Source of the DNA: Candidatus Gastranaerophilales bacterium
GTDB lineage: Bacteria > Cyanobacteriota > Vampirovibrionia > Gastranaerophilales > JANQFW01
Length of the DNA: 64,000 nucleotides
NCBI GenBank assembly: GCA_028277625.1
Contig: JANQFW010000082.1
Span: 1-64,000 of the forward strand
Direction of reading: 5' to 3'
This document shows, in pieces, positions 63,435-64,000 of the stretch; position 1 is the stretch's first letter; each line of letters opens with the position of its first letter. The notes under the pieces were generated by a model. It was not told where the DNA came from, did no database searches, and saw nothing but the letters and a program-made list of their open reading frames with translations. The translations under genes and the position numbers were made by a program.

Positions 63435-63461
63435 TAAAGTTTCGTTACAAACTTTCGATAT
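63435..63461 (+). promoter_or_regulatory. Sigma28 (FliA)-like promoter for flagellin
   Basis: TAAAGTTT-(11 nt: cgttacaaact)-TTCGATAT compared with consensus TAAAGTTT-N11-GCCGATAA. Confidence 0.6.
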
Positions 63462-63637
63462 AGAAAACAGAGAAACAAATCAAACCAAAGTTTAGATTTT
63501 TAAAACAAAAGTTTGAACTTGGGAGGAAAGTAAAAAACTAAATAGGTTCAAAAACCAAAAGTTTACAAACAACGAGAAAGTATAAATTGTATTTTATTAA
63601 CTTTACAGGGAAGTAGTAAAAATACAGGGAGTTTGTT

Positions 63638-64000
63638 ATGTCACTAATAATTAACAACAATATTTCATCGTTGGTGGCCCAAAGGGGCATGCAGCGCAAT
63701 ACGATGAATATTACACAAACAATCGAAAGGTTATCAACTGGTTTACGGATAAACCACGCGAATGACGACGCAGCCGGACTATCGATTTCGGAAGGATTGA
63801 GAGGGCAGATAAGAGGCAATAACCAAGCACTTAACAATGTCCAAGACGGTATCAACATGTTACAAGTAGCCGAAGGTGGCTTTAATGTAATTAACGATAG
63901 TGTACAAAGAATTAGAGAACTATGTGTCCAAGCATTGAACGAGACATATGGCTCAACAGAGAGACAAGCTATTCTAGATGAAATTACTGCAAGACTTGCA
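63638..64000 (+). CDS. fliC: Flagellin, N-terminal part (truncated by window end)
   Basis: Translation MSLIINNNISSLVAQRGMQRNTMNITQTIERLSTGLRINHANDDAAGLSISEGLRGQIRGNNQALNNVQDGINMLQVAEGGFNVINDSVQRIRELCVQALNETYGSTERQAILDEITARLA. Absent from the ORF track because no stop is in the window. Confidence 0.96.
   Translation, partial: MSLIINNNISSLVAQRGMQRNTMNITQTIERLSTGLRINHANDDAAGLSISEGLRGQIRGNNQALNNVQDGINMLQVAEGGFNVINDSVQRIRELCVQALNETYGSTERQAILDEITARLA

Noticed and set aside
63538-63858. 106-aa minus-strand ORF at the window end
   Set aside because: Overlaps the strongly supported flagellin N-terminus on the plus strand.

Overview
AT-rich bacterial chromosome segment, mostly housekeeping genes. Gene content suggests a relative of Cyanobacteria such as Melainabacteria/Vampirovibrionia: separate ATP synthase b and b' genes with beta/epsilon absent from the cluster, SepF, a cyanobacterial-type DUF512 radical-SAM protein and a Tic20/Ycf60-like membrane protein. 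This taxonomic placement is an inference. Recognisable loci include yggS-sepF, dapF, rpsF-ssb-rpsR, leuS, purH, GH57, ahpC, rimO, yajQ, nth, uppP-trmD-rimM-ylqD, a polar amino-acid ABC transporter, prs, glmU, purD, atpB-E-F'-F-H-A-G, a speD-speE/MetE-like/CooC-like/folD/AcsE-like run, cca-rsmE and the start of a flagellin gene. The most notable observation is a 195-aa ORF at 44648-45235 (-), just downstream of atpG. It carries five copies of [T/S/Y]TxA[VIM](G/N)E(E/G)GG separated by Pro-rich spacers. The motif matches the TTxxxxEE core of plesiocin-type (group 2) graspetides. An MvdD-like ATP-grasp ligase, a plausible modifying enzyme, lies about 13 kb away at 30537-31469 (-), next to nth. Other points worth checking: a kinase-like protein with a complete calmodulin-binding IQ motif (15287-16237), a TPR-matrixin protein with a Glu-to-Gln change in its zinc-protease motif (59158-60711), a four-zinc-ribbon/cyclase-like/STAND/TPR protein, an AhpF N-terminal-domain-only protein beside ahpC, a dispersed intergenic repeat, candidate small RNAs, and a sigma28-like promoter with a long leader upstream of flagellin. 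No tRNA, rRNA, CRISPR array or transposase was recognised.
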